From positions 44,466-108,465 of the forward strand of contig NZ_PSSW01000012.1 in assembly GCF_002933295.1 (NCBI RefSeq): a stretch of 64,000 nucleotides of DNA, read 5' to 3'. Shown here piece by piece: positions 8,186-16,727 of the stretch (its first letter is position 1; the number at the start of each line of letters is the position of its first letter). Both the position numbers and the translations under genes were made by a program. A model generated the notes under the pieces. The model made no database searches. It was not told the origin of the DNA and worked only from the letters and a program-made list of their open reading frames with translations. This DNA comes from Marinobacter flavimaris. GTDB taxonomy: Bacteria; Pseudomonadota; Gammaproteobacteria; Pseudomonadales; Oleiphilaceae.

Positions 8186-8536
8186 TTAACTGTCAGGATC
8201 GACCAGTGGCCGACGGTTGGAGCGCTTGTCATCCCAGTCAAGTTCCTTGGGGTCATACCAGCCGATTGCCCCCAGCACTCTCTCCCGAGTCTGTGGCGAC
8301 AGGGTAGGCCACAGCTCCTGGAAGTCCTCGAGGCCGAGCTCCCTCTGCTTCATCTGCTTGCTCTGGAGCCGGTTGATAATGCGTGGTAGCTGCAGGGCCT
8401 CGCCTAGCTGACCCGGCACCATGACTTCCTGACCCATCACTTTGCGCCGGTGCGTTCGGGCGGCCAGAACCTTGCGCAACTCGGTGGCCGCATCCAGGGC
8501 TGTTTCGATGGTGAAGGTTTCCAGTTCCAACAACAT
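8186..8536 (-). CDS. Hypothetical protein, 116 residues
   Basis: A charged, probably helical cytoplasmic protein that I cannot assign. It has a basic middle (RTHRRKVMGQE), a leucine-rich stretch (LQLPRIINRLQSKQMKQREL) and an acidic C-terminus (WYDPKELDWDDKR). The phrase FQELWPTLSPQTRERVLGAIGWYDP could be a small helical fold. The start at 8536 has no strong ribosome-binding site. It lies 75 bases upstream of the Cys-rich gene on the same strand and divergent from the AI-2E transporter gene. Coding support comes from GC-rich codon use and absence of a better frame. Confidence 0.65.
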   Translation of the reverse strand: MLLELETFTIETALDAATELRKVLAARTHRRKVMGQEVMVPGQLGEALQLPRIINRLQSKQMKQRELGLEDFQELWPTLSPQTRERVLGAIGWYDPKELDWDDKRSNRRPLVDPDS

Positions 8537-8663
8537 GACCTGTCTATTAGTTGATCAACAACCGTCCACTATAACCCGAAGACAGCTACAGTGGCCACGC
8601 CAGCGTGGTAGGGTAGAATGACTCGTTATATCGCAGAACCAACATCAGGGAACCGCATAATCT

Positions 8664-9779
8664 ATGTACGCAAAACTTGAAACACGGACTTTTCTGGCGT
8701 TGCTGGTCGGCGTTTCCCTTGCCTTTGTTTTTCTTATGAAGCCCTTTTTCGGGCCCATATTCTGGGCGGTCGCCATCGCCCTGATTTTCCACCCGGTGCA
8801 GCAACTGCTGGAGCGGAAACTCGGGGACAGGCCCAATGTAAATGCACTGATTACCCTGTGTATCTGCATGTTCATCGTGGTTATCCCGGTTCTGGTACTG
8901 GTGACCTCATTGGTTGCCGAGGGCGTCGCGCTTTATCAGCAGATCCAGAGTGGTGAAATACGCCCCGGGGAATACATAGATCGGGTCAACCAGTCGTTCC
9001 CCGCCATCCAGGCCTTCCTGGCACAGTTTGATATCAGCTTTGCCGAGCTGAGGGACCGAGCCGTGAGTATCTTTGTCGGAGGAAGCCAGTTCCTGGGCAG
9101 GCAGGCGCTGGGCGTGGGCCAGAATACCTTCCAGTTTTTTCTGGGCCTGGCCTTGATGGTGTATCTGGCGTTCTTTCTGCTTCGGGATGGCCGTGCGCTG
9201 GTCGAGCTGATGATTCGGGCTCTGCCGCTGGGCGATGAGCGGGAGCGGTTGCTGTTTGCCAAGTTTGCGGAGGTGACCCGCGCGACCGTCAAGGGCAACC
9301 TGCTGATTGCCATCATCCAGGGGGCTCTGGGCGGGCTGATTTTCTGGATCCTGGGCATCAGCGGTGCGTTGCTCTGGGGTGTGGTTATGGCGATCGTATC
9401 GCTGTTGCCGGCTGTGGGTGCGGCGTTGGTCTGGGTGCCGGCAGCCATCTACCTGGCGGCCGTGGGCGATGTTGTCGAAGCGGTGGTGCTGACAGCCTTT
9501 GGCGTGGTGGTCATCGGGTTGGCAGACAACCTGCTGCGCCCGGTACTGGTTGGTCGTGATACCAAACTGCCGGACTACATTGTTCTGTTGTCGACCCTTG
9601 GGGGCATTGTCATGTTCGGCATCAACGGATTCGTAATGGGACCGCTGGTAGCTGCACTGTTTATGGCGTTCTGGGGCATTTTCATCCGCGAATTCAGCGA
9701 AGAAGCCCACCGCCCAGCCGCTTCTGCGGACGAAGAGACCCCTGCGCAAAGCAAGAAAACGGGACATGATGTCCCGTAA
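8664..9779 (+). CDS. AI-2E family transporter (PerM/TqsA-like permease)
   Basis: The 371-residue membrane protein has the family layout: two N-terminal helices (FLALLVGVSLAFVFLMKPFFGPIFWAVAIALIFHP), a third helix, a soluble stretch (~90-140), then five helices including FFLGLALMVYLAFFLLRDG and the conserved ILGISGALLWGVVMAIVSLLPAVGAALVWVPAAIYL. The final helices hold DNLLRPVLVGRDTKLPDYIVLLSTLGG, the family hallmark. Members are inner-membrane permeases with poorly defined substrates; autoinducer-2 export and Na+/H+ antiport have been proposed for different members. The name should not be taken as proof of AI-2 transport. Confidence 0.9.
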   Translation: MYAKLETRTFLALLVGVSLAFVFLMKPFFGPIFWAVAIALIFHPVQQLLERKLGDRPNVNALITLCICMFIVVIPVLVLVTSLVAEGVALYQQIQSGEIRPGEYIDRVNQSFPAIQAFLAQFDISFAELRDRAVSIFVGGSQFLGRQALGVGQNTFQFFLGLALMVYLAFFLLRDGRALVELMIRALPLGDERERLLFAKFAEVTRATVKGNLLIAIIQGALGGLIFWILGISGALLWGVVMAIVSLLPAVGAALVWVPAAIYLAAVGDVVEAVVLTAFGVVVIGLADNLLRPVLVGRDTKLPDYIVLLSTLGGIVMFGINGFVMGPLVAALFMAFWGIFIREFSEEAHRPAASADEETPAQSKKTGHDVP

Positions 9780-9901
9780 GGCGACATGCGACAAAAGTAT
9801 GGTAGTCTTTTAACCGTTTGCCCCAGCCTGTGGAGATAGGCACCACACAACAAGAAAGAAACGGATATCGATGAGATATCAGGAGTTAGCAGGTGAGTAC
9901 C

Positions 9902-10321
9902 ATGAGAAACGCAACAACCCGATTGGGACGCCTGGCCGCAGCGGCCGGATTGGCGGTCACACTGGGCTTTGCCCCTGCAGCCTTCGCGGATGAGATCGTT
10001 GCACTCAAGAACGCGCTCTACGGAGCAGGATACGACATTACCAATGTCAGCCCGCAGATGGATGACTCAACCCGGTCCGCGCTAACCCGGTTCCAGCAGG
10101 ATAATGGTCTTCAGGCCACGGGAAATCTGGACGATCCGACCAAGGAAGCCTTGGGTATGATATCGGTTCAGGTTGCCGCTTCGGCACCGTCACAGTCCGC
10201 CGCAGCCAGCAGCGCGCCGGCTCAGGAGTCGGCTTCTTCCGCGGCAGAAACCTCGGCCCCGGAGCCTGAGCAGGATGACGCCATTGAAGAAGAGGAAGAT
10301 GGCGGCTGGTCGCTCTGGTAA
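9902..10321 (+). CDS. Exported peptidoglycan-binding domain protein
   Basis: A signal peptide (MRNATTRLGRLAAAAGLAVTL..., predicted cleavage after AFA, near residue 29) is followed by one peptidoglycan-binding type 1 repeat: LKNALYGAGYDI, DDSTRSALTRFQQDNGLQATGNLD and KEALG. The remaining ~60 residues are Ala/Ser/Gln-rich, then very acidic (DDAIEEEEDGGWSLW), probably a flexible tail. It is likely periplasmic and wall-associated without a catalytic domain. A GTG at 9893 nearer the AGGAG site would add three residues (MST); either start is possible. A strong terminator follows. Confidence 0.82.
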   Translation: MRNATTRLGRLAAAAGLAVTLGFAPAAFADEIVALKNALYGAGYDITNVSPQMDDSTRSALTRFQQDNGLQATGNLDDPTKEALGMISVQVAASAPSQSAAASSAPAQESASSAAETSAPEPEQDDAIEEEEDGGWSLW

Positions 10322-10337
10322 TCGGAGTTTCCTGAAC

Positions 10338-10373
10338 AAAAAAGCCCGGCGAGATGTCCCGCCGGGCTTTTTT
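10338..10373. terminator. Bidirectional intrinsic terminator
   Basis: A-run, GCCCGGCG (10344-10351), an 8-base loop, CGCCGGGC (10360-10367) and a T-run. Runs on both sides mean it can end both the peptidoglycan-binding gene on the plus strand and ilvD on the minus strand. Confidence 0.9.
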
Positions 10374-10394
10374 GTTGGTTCAGGATCTCAGTGC

Positions 10395-12230
10395 TCAGTC
10401 GAGCTTTTCGAGATCCCTAACGGCGCCCTTATCGGCGCTCGTGGCCAGTAGCGCATAGGCTTTCAGGGCTGCAGACACCTTGCGGTCCCGTGGCAGTTCC
10501 GGTTTCCAGCCCTTGGCGTCCCTGGCTTCCCGGCGACGATCCAGTTCGGGCTGATCCAGCTCCACGTTGATGCTCCGGTTCGGAATGTCGATGCGGATTG
10601 TGTCGCCATTTTCGATCAGGCCAATGGCTCCGCCGGCGGCCGCTTCCGGCGACGCGTGGCCGATGGACAGGCCGGAAGTGCCGCCAGAGAAACGTCCGTC
10701 CGTCAGTAGCGCGCAGTCTTTGCCGAGTCCCTTGGATTTCAGGTAGCTGGTCGGATACAGCATTTCCTGCATGCCCGGTCCGCCACGGGGCCCTTCGTAG
10801 CGAATGATGACAACTTCGCCCGGCTTGACCTCGTCAGAGAGAATTCCGGCAACGGCGGAATCCTGGCTCTCGAATACCCTTGCCTTGCCTTCGAACACGA
10901 AGATGCTCTCGTCTACGCCCGCAGTCTTGACCACGCAGCCGTCCAGGGCAATATTGCCATAGAGTACGGCCAGGCCGCCCTCGGAACTGTAGGCGTTCTC
11001 AACCGAACGGATGCAGCCGGTTTCCCGGTCACCGTCCAGGGTTGGCCAGCGGGTGCTCTGGGAGAACGCGGTCTGCGTGGGAATGCCGGCAGGGCCGGCT
11101 TTGTAGAATTCGACCACTTCGGTAGGCGGTGACCTCATGATATCCCAGGTCTCGAGCGCTTCTCGCATGGTCTTGCTGTGCACGGTGGGAAGGTCGGTAT
11201 TGATCAGACCGCCTCGTTCCAGCTCGCCGAGAATGCCCATGATACCGCCGGCCCGGTGCACATCTTCCATGTGATATTTGGGTGAGTTCGGAGCTACTTT
11301 GCAGAGTTGCGGAACACGACGTGACAGCTGGTCGATCTCGTTCAGGGTGAACGGAACACCGCCTTCCTGGGCAGCCGCCAGCAAGTGGAGGATGGTGTTC
11401 GTTGAGCCGCCCATGGCGATGTCCATGACCATGGCGTTTTCAAAAGCCGCCATTGAAGCAATGCTCAATGGCAGTACGCTGGCGTCATCCTCCTCGTAAT
11501 AGCGCCGCGCATTCTCCACAATCTGTCGGCCGGCTTTGAGGAACAGCTGCTCCCGGTCGGCGTGCGTTGCCAGGAGCGAACCGTTGCCCGGCAGCGCCAG
11601 ACCGATGGCTTCGGTGAGGCAGTTCATGGAGTTGGCTGTGAACATGCCGGAGCAGGAGCCACAGGTCGGACAGGCGCTGCGCTCATACTCTTCCACCTGT
11701 TCGTCGGAGGCATTGGGATCTGCAGCAATGACCATGGCGTCCACCAGGTCGAGCTTGTGCTCCGACAGTTTGGTCTTGCCTGCTTCCATGGGTCCCCCGG
11801 ACACGAAAATCGTGGGGATGTTGAGGCGCATGGCAGCCATCAGCATGCCCGGGGTGATCTTGTCGCAGTTGGAAATACACACAAGCGCATCGGCACAGTG
11901 GGCATTGACCATGTACTCTACGGAATCGGCGATGATCTCCCGGGATGGCAGGGAGTACAGCATGCCGTCATGGCCCATGGCGATGCCATCATCGACCGCG
12001 ATGGTGTTGAATTCCTTGGCAACACCCCCGGCGGACTCGATTTCGCGGCACACCAATTGCCCGAGGTCCTTAAGGTGCACGTGGCCGGGCACGAACTGGG
12101 TGAAAGAGTTGGCAACCGCGATGATCGGTTTGCCGAAGTCGCCGTCTTTCATGCCGGTGGCGCGCCAGAGGGCACGGGCGCCGGCCATGTTGCGGCCTGC
12201 GGTGGATGTCCGCGAACGATACTGAGGCAT
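10395..12230 (-). CDS. ilvD: Dihydroxy-acid dehydratase
   Basis: IlvD dehydrates 2,3-dihydroxy-isovalerate and -methylvalerate to 2-keto acids in valine/isoleucine (and leucine, CoA) synthesis. The 611-residue protein matches the E. coli-type enzyme in length and motifs: Cys ligands of the Fe-S cluster in CISNCDKITPGM and ACPTCGSCSGMFTANSMN, and GRFSGGTSGLSIGHASPEAA near the C-terminus. It stands alone, separated from the next gene by ~150 bases; no other ilv gene is nearby. Fe-S dependence makes it oxygen- and iron-sensitive. Confidence 0.97.
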   Translation of the reverse strand: MPQYRSRTSTAGRNMAGARALWRATGMKDGDFGKPIIAVANSFTQFVPGHVHLKDLGQLVCREIESAGGVAKEFNTIAVDDGIAMGHDGMLYSLPSREIIADSVEYMVNAHCADALVCISNCDKITPGMLMAAMRLNIPTIFVSGGPMEAGKTKLSEHKLDLVDAMVIAADPNASDEQVEEYERSACPTCGSCSGMFTANSMNCLTEAIGLALPGNGSLLATHADREQLFLKAGRQIVENARRYYEEDDASVLPLSIASMAAFENAMVMDIAMGGSTNTILHLLAAAQEGGVPFTLNEIDQLSRRVPQLCKVAPNSPKYHMEDVHRAGGIMGILGELERGGLINTDLPTVHSKTMREALETWDIMRSPPTEVVEFYKAGPAGIPTQTAFSQSTRWPTLDGDRETGCIRSVENAYSSEGGLAVLYGNIALDGCVVKTAGVDESIFVFEGKARVFESQDSAVAGILSDEVKPGEVVIIRYEGPRGGPGMQEMLYPTSYLKSKGLGKDCALLTDGRFSGGTSGLSIGHASPEAAAGGAIGLIENGDTIRIDIPNRSINVELDQPELDRRREARDAKGWKPELPRDRKVSAALKAYALLATSADKGAVRDLEKLD

Positions 12231-12390
12231 GGGGTTCTTTTCTCTCTGTTGTTACCTGATGACGTTGATCAAAAAAACAGAGGATACCAGATTAGACTCC
12301 AGGCGCATGGTTGTTTTCAGAGCCTCTGTTTACAATAGTTAACACAGTTGCCAACTTATTTTCCGGTTTGATCCGACAAGGAGTATGCCT

Positions 12391-13647
12391 ATGGCCGGCC
12401 AGGAAAGCCTGCCGCTTCGTCGCCTTAAAGAGTTCCAGCCTTTGAACCGGCTGACCGATGACCAGTTGGTTTTGCTTGCCAGCCGGGCCGAGCGTCGTAC
12501 CCATGGGCCCGGGCAGAGGGTTCTGGAACGTGGTGTCCGTGACGGTCTCGATTTTTTCCTGGTGGCAGGAAAGATTGAGCTTGAGTCCGTGGATGGCCGA
12601 AAAACGATCATCGAAGCCGAAACAGAGAAAGCTCAAAACCCGATTGCCAGACTCCAGCCACGGATGTACGACGTTACAGCCGTCAAACCCTCGGAATTCC
12701 TGGTCGTCGAGCAGGACATCCTTAACCAGTTGCTGCGTTCGGCGCCTGTCGAACAGGTTGAGATGGATTCAGGTGAAGGCAATGGAGGGCTCGAGAGCGA
12801 GGAACATCACCTGCTGATGGAATTCCTGTCGGAGCTGAGATCGAACCAGGTGAAGCTTCCCAGTGTGCCGGATGTGGCCTGGAAGGTCCGGCGGGCGGTA
12901 GATCGCGAGGAGTCGACGGCGGATCAGGTGGCCCTTGCCGTATCGGCCGACCCGGCGATGGCGGCCAAGCTCGTTCGCGCCTGTAACAGCCCGCTTTATC
13001 GCGGATTCAGTGATGTCCGGAATGTCCGGGAAGCAGTGGTCCGTCTGGGCATGCGCACCACCCGCCAGCTGGTGACGGTGTTTTCCATGCGTGAGGTGTT
13101 CAAGACCCGTCAGGCGTCGCTTCAGAAAGAGATGGAAAAGCTTTGGCGTCACTCTCGTGAAGTGGCTGCCCTTTGCTGGGTCCTGGCGGATCACGCCACC
13201 AAACTGAATCCGGAGGAGGCGTTGCTGGCGGGTCTGCTCCATGATATCGGCGTGGTACCGATCCTGGTCCAGGCGGAACATCATGTGAATCTCTTTGCCG
13301 ATGAGGCCAACCTCAGCCATGCAATCCGCGAACTCAGGGCGGATGTGGGTACGGCGGTTCTGGAGAACTGGTCGTTCCCGCCGGCGTTCGTTGAGGCGGT
13401 CCGTCATGCCGAGGACTGGGGCTATGAATGCCGAGAGACATCACCCCAATTGGTGGATGTGGTTATCGTGGCGCAATTGCATTCGATGATCGGTTCCAGC
13501 CAGAATGCCGAGCTTCCCCCGTTCGACCAGGTGCCAGCGTATCGGCGTCTGGGCGAGCTTGAACTCAATGCTTCTCGCAGTTTGCAGCTTCTGACGGAGG
13601 CCAGGGCCCGGGTCGACGAAGTTCAGCAATTGCTGTCCATCCGGTGA
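12391..13647 (+). CDS. Cyclic-nucleotide-binding-like plus HDOD domain protein
   Basis: The 418-residue protein has an N-terminal cNMP-binding-like region (~15-110: LKEFQPLNRLTDDQLVLLASRAERR, LERGVRDGLDFFLVAGKIEL) and a C-terminal HDOD domain (~155-350: KLPSVPDVAWKVRRAV, ADPAMAAKLVRACNSPLY, EAVVRLGMRTTRQLV, LLAGLLHDIGVVPIL). HDOD domains lack the HD phosphohydrolase metal site and act in signalling. The cNMP region lacks an obvious phosphate-binding RxA motif, so ligand binding is doubtful. ATG at 12391 follows AAGGAG by 7 bases and is preferred over ATG 12385. It lies just before the Lon-substrate-domain gene. Confidence 0.85.
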   Translation: MAGQESLPLRRLKEFQPLNRLTDDQLVLLASRAERRTHGPGQRVLERGVRDGLDFFLVAGKIELESVDGRKTIIEAETEKAQNPIARLQPRMYDVTAVKPSEFLVVEQDILNQLLRSAPVEQVEMDSGEGNGGLESEEHHLLMEFLSELRSNQVKLPSVPDVAWKVRRAVDREESTADQVALAVSADPAMAAKLVRACNSPLYRGFSDVRNVREAVVRLGMRTTRQLVTVFSMREVFKTRQASLQKEMEKLWRHSREVAALCWVLADHATKLNPEEALLAGLLHDIGVVPILVQAEHHVNLFADEANLSHAIRELRADVGTAVLENWSFPPAFVEAVRHAEDWGYECRETSPQLVDVVIVAQLHSMIGSSQNAELPPFDQVPAYRRLGELELNASRSLQLLTEARARVDEVQQLLSIR

Positions 13648-13699
13648 TTGTCCGGGCTGTGTAAACTGTGGAGTCTGCTTTCCGGTGACTGTTGCACTT

Positions 13700-14278
13700 A
13701 TGAATGTACCTTTGTTCCCCCTGAATTCCATCGTCCTGCCCAGGGGGAGGATTCCCTTGCAGCTGTTCGAGCCGCGCTACATCGACATGCTGACCCGTTG
13801 TCTCAAGGAGGATCGTGGGTTCGTTGTGGTGCTGTTGCAGGAAGGCGGAGAGGCCGGGCGCACCGCCGCCTTCTACGATATCGGCACCTATGTACGTATT
13901 ATTGATTTCCAGCAGCTGGAAAACGGCCTTCTGGGGATTACCGTTGAAGGCGAATCCAAGGTCTCCGTGGTCCGCAGCTGGCAGCAGGAAGATGGCCTGA
14001 ATGTGGGTGACGTCGAGTGCCTGATTGAAGAGGCAGAGAGTGAGGTGCCGGAGCGTTTCAGCGAGTTGCCCTCGGTTCTGAAGGCGTTGTTTCGTCATCC
14101 GGTCATCCGGGACCTGAACATGGACATTGACTATGGTGATGCCCGGGATGTTGGCTGGCGGCTCACGGAGCTTCTGCCCCTCGACAAACAGGAGAAGCAG
14201 AAGCTGGTGGAATTGCAGGACCCTCTGGAGCGGCTCACCCGGCTACAGGGGCTCCTGGAAGCGCTGGAAGAAGGCTAG
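13700..14278 (+). CDS. LON peptidase substrate-binding domain protein
   Basis: The 192-residue protein begins MNVPLFPLNSIVLPRGRIPLQLFEPRYIDML, the typical start of the Lon N-terminal (LAN/PUA-like) domain, without an ATPase or protease domain. Free-standing members are common in gammaproteobacteria; their role is unproven but likely substrate or partner binding. An upstream GTG (13685) adds five residues; the ATG matches the family start. Its last four bases overlap the end of the convergent DedA-PAP2 gene. It follows the HDOD gene by 52 bases and may be cotranscribed. Confidence 0.88.
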   Translation: MNVPLFPLNSIVLPRGRIPLQLFEPRYIDMLTRCLKEDRGFVVVLLQEGGEAGRTAAFYDIGTYVRIIDFQQLENGLLGITVEGESKVSVVRSWQQEDGLNVGDVECLIEEAESEVPERFSELPSVLKALFRHPVIRDLNMDIDYGDARDVGWRLTELLPLDKQEKQKLVELQDPLERLTRLQGLLEALEEG

Positions 14279-15732
14279 GTGCCAGCAACCGGCCTGAAGT
14301 TCAGAACCGCCTGATCCCAGGACAGCAGGATGTAGGCTCCCGTAAGGATTAACCAAACCACCGCTGCACCAACGATGGTGATATCCGGCGCCAACGGAAC
14401 CTTGTCATAGCGGCTGTAACTGGCCCGCACCGCACCGGTAACGGCCAAGGCAAGCAGCAGTCCTCCAATCACATCGGTGAACCAGTGCACCCCAAGGTAG
14501 AGCCGGCTCAAAGCCACGGGCACCAGTGGCAGCGAGAGCAGCACGTAGTATTGCCAACGTCTCCGATGCCTGCTTTCGCCGGCGACGAAACTTGCCAGCA
14601 GCGTCACCAGCAGGGTGATGCCCGCCGTGTGACCACTGGGAAAAGCGCTGGAATTCGGCGGGCCCATGACTTCATCCGGCCGGGGCACGCCCAGCAGCGC
14701 CTTCAGGCCCCAGACCAGAACCACCGTCACTGCGATAGCCGCCAGAACATGGATGGCCGCGGCGTAATAGCCCCGGAATAGCAGTGCCGCGCAGGCGAGC
14801 ACTCCGGCGGTCATTAACACCGGCGCGTCACCCAGCAGGGTAATGGCAATGAAGGGACCGTCCAGCAGAGGTTGCCGGAGTTGCTCAAACCAGAGAAGGG
14901 TGGCCTGATCGAACCCATCCAGGAGGCTGGTGGCGGTAGCCAACTGCCCCCAGATCAGAAGTAGTGCGGAGGCACCCAGCGCCAGCATGAATGAGGCCAG
15001 CGGGAATTCGCCCTCCCGGGCCGGCCGTTGATTCGTGTACAAGCGCCAGAAACGGTTCGTAGCCTCGTACTGCGCCATCCACTGCTTCAGCCAGCGGTAG
15101 AAACGGCTGTCCTCCCCGAGCCCCAGCTGAAACCTCAACAGCACGAAATAGACCACCGTCAGGGCCGCGAGGCTGATGCCGATGACCGCGTAAAAATGCG
15201 CCGGAGGCCTGATATCACTGGCCAGGGCACTGCCCACCAGAAACCCCGGGAAGATGTAGACTGGCGCCCAGGCAACAGCGGAGCCGATGTTGAAAGCCAG
15301 AAAGCGTCGCCAGGACATCATCAGGGCCCCGGCCACGAGCGGGATGATCGGTCTGACCGGGCCGACGAAGCGGCCGATGATCACACTCTTGCCGCCGTGA
15401 CGCTTGAAGAAGCGCTCCCCGGTACCGATGATTTTTGGATAGCGGCTCAGTGGCCAGGCGGTTGTCAGGCGCCCCTGCAGCAGTCGCCCCAGGCCAAAAC
15501 TTGCCGTGTCGCCGGCGATGGCCCCAAGGCCCGCCCAAAGCAGTGCTTCCGCAAGCGGCATGCCGGTCTCCCCCGCCAATACGGCGACGGCAAACAGGAT
15601 GGCGACACCCGGGACAATAATGCCGGCTATAGCGAGTGATTCGATGAAGGCAGTCGTAAACAGGGCTGTTGCCAGCCAGCCGGGATGCAGGCTGAGCCAT
15701 GCCGACAGATCGTTCAGCCAGGCACTGCTCAT
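14275..15732 (-). CDS. DedA family / PAP2 phosphatase fusion membrane protein
   Basis: Residues ~1-200 form a DedA/VTT domain (AFIESLAIAGIIVPG, GLGAIAGDTASFGLGR, VIIGRFVGPVRPIIPLVAG). Residues ~245-450 form a PAP2 phosphatase with all three motifs: KALLGVPRP, FPSGHT and SRLYLGVHWFTD. DedA proteins are now linked to polyprenyl-phosphate or lipid flipping, and PAP2 enzymes dephosphorylate lipid pyrophosphates such as undecaprenyl diphosphate, so the fusion could join both steps of lipid-carrier recycling (inference). This architecture is known. It is last of a three-gene operon; its start overlaps the upstream GGDEF-like gene by 4 bases. Confidence 0.9.
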   Translation of the reverse strand: MSSAWLNDLSAWLSLHPGWLATALFTTAFIESLAIAGIIVPGVAILFAVAVLAGETGMPLAEALLWAGLGAIAGDTASFGLGRLLQGRLTTAWPLSRYPKIIGTGERFFKRHGGKSVIIGRFVGPVRPIIPLVAGALMMSWRRFLAFNIGSAVAWAPVYIFPGFLVGSALASDIRPPAHFYAVIGISLAALTVVYFVLLRFQLGLGEDSRFYRWLKQWMAQYEATNRFWRLYTNQRPAREGEFPLASFMLALGASALLLIWGQLATATSLLDGFDQATLLWFEQLRQPLLDGPFIAITLLGDAPVLMTAGVLACAALLFRGYYAAAIHVLAAIAVTVVLVWGLKALLGVPRPDEVMGPPNSSAFPSGHTAGITLLVTLLASFVAGESRHRRRWQYYVLLSLPLVPVALSRLYLGVHWFTDVIGGLLLALAVTGAVRASYSRYDKVPLAPDITIVGAAVVWLILTGAYILLSWDQAVLNFRPVAGT

Positions 15733-16727
15733 GTTTCGATGGTTTCTCCCGGGCTGAACCAGACCGAATCCGTACCGCGTCTGCGAGCTTCTTCCATGGC
15801 CTGGTGGGCCCGGTCCCTGAGTGTGTCGGTACGGGTGTCGCCACTGCCGCGGGTGGTGCAGCCGAGGCTTACTGTGGCTTTGCCAACCACCGGCCAGTGG
15901 TGTTCGGCAATGGTGCGGCGAATCCGCTCGGCAATCACTCGCACGCCTTCTTCCGGGGTAAACGGCAGGATCAGGAAAAACTCCGAGTCTTTCAGTGTGT
16001 ACAGGGTATCGCCGGCCCGAATCACGCCGAAGAGGTGCTCGGTCATATCCCTGAACAGGCCCTGAACCTGGTCCCTGCCGTGAAGGTCGGCCACTTCGTC
16101 GGCGTAATCAATGCTCAGATCGATGACGGACAGGCAATGCCCCGTGGCGATGGCACGGCTGATCTCTTTCTGAAGGGTTTCATCCAGAAAGCGGGCATTA
16201 TGGGCGCCAGTCACCGGATCGGTAATGGCGAGGTCCTCTGCCGACTGGGCCATGTGGTCATAGTGCCAGATGTACAGGGCTGCAACCGCCAGAAGGATGA
16301 ACAGGCCCCCCGTGATGGCAATGGCGTCAGCCGGTGCCTTTTCGAGGAACAGGATGATCGACATGGGTACCAGCAGCAGAAGCGATAGCCCGACGCCCTG
16401 ACGCAGGGGCAGGATAAGTAGATTCAGCACAAGCAGGGGCATGGCCCAGTGGCTGATGCCCGGGGCATCCATGGTCAGCAGCGCTGCCAGCATGCCACTG
16501 TTCAGGCCGGAGAGGATGACCAGGTGCCCGGGGGCCGACAGCTGGTGCCGGCGGCAAATGATGGTGTAAACGGCACCCGCGAGGGTCAAAACCGCCATCC
16601 CTGAGGCCAGGTAAAAGAGTTCGTAGAAACCATAGCGGAGGTTCTGCATCGCCAGGGTGAAAATGAACAGGCAGGCGATGCCGTAGCCAAAGGCATGTGT
16701 CCAGGTTCTCAGTCGGGTCTCTGTCAT
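15729..16727 (-). CDS. Membrane protein with degenerate GGDEF domain
   Basis: The 332-residue protein has about six transmembrane helices (to ~155) and a C-terminal GGDEF-like domain from ~168 (ITDPVTGAHNARFLDETL). The signature GGDEF is replaced by KDSEF (246-250), and the metal/substrate-binding stretch usually reading D-I-D-x-F-K and G-H-x-x-G-D is IDYADE and GRDQVQ. It is therefore unlikely to make c-di-GMP; it may bind nucleotide or partner proteins. The start at 16727 overlaps the upstream stop (ATGA), and its own end overlaps the DedA-PAP2 start, showing tight coupling. A longer in-frame start (16778) exists but lies inside the upstream gene. Confidence 0.82.
   Translation of the reverse strand: MTETRLRTWTHAFGYGIACLFIFTLAMQNLRYGFYELFYLASGMAVLTLAGAVYTIICRRHQLSAPGHLVILSGLNSGMLAALLTMDAPGISHWAMPLLVLNLLILPLRQGVGLSLLLLVPMSIILFLEKAPADAIAITGGLFILLAVAALYIWHYDHMAQSAEDLAITDPVTGAHNARFLDETLQKEISRAIATGHCLSVIDLSIDYADEVADLHGRDQVQGLFRDMTEHLFGVIRAGDTLYTLKDSEFFLILPFTPEEGVRVIAERIRRTIAEHHWPVVGKATVSLGCTTRGSGDTRTDTLRDRAHQAMEEARRRGTDSVWFSPGETIET

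Noticed and set aside
8551..8558. TTGATCAA as an FNR site
   Set aside because: The half sites are adjacent without the 4-base spacer of an FNR box; same for 12265-12272 near ilvD.
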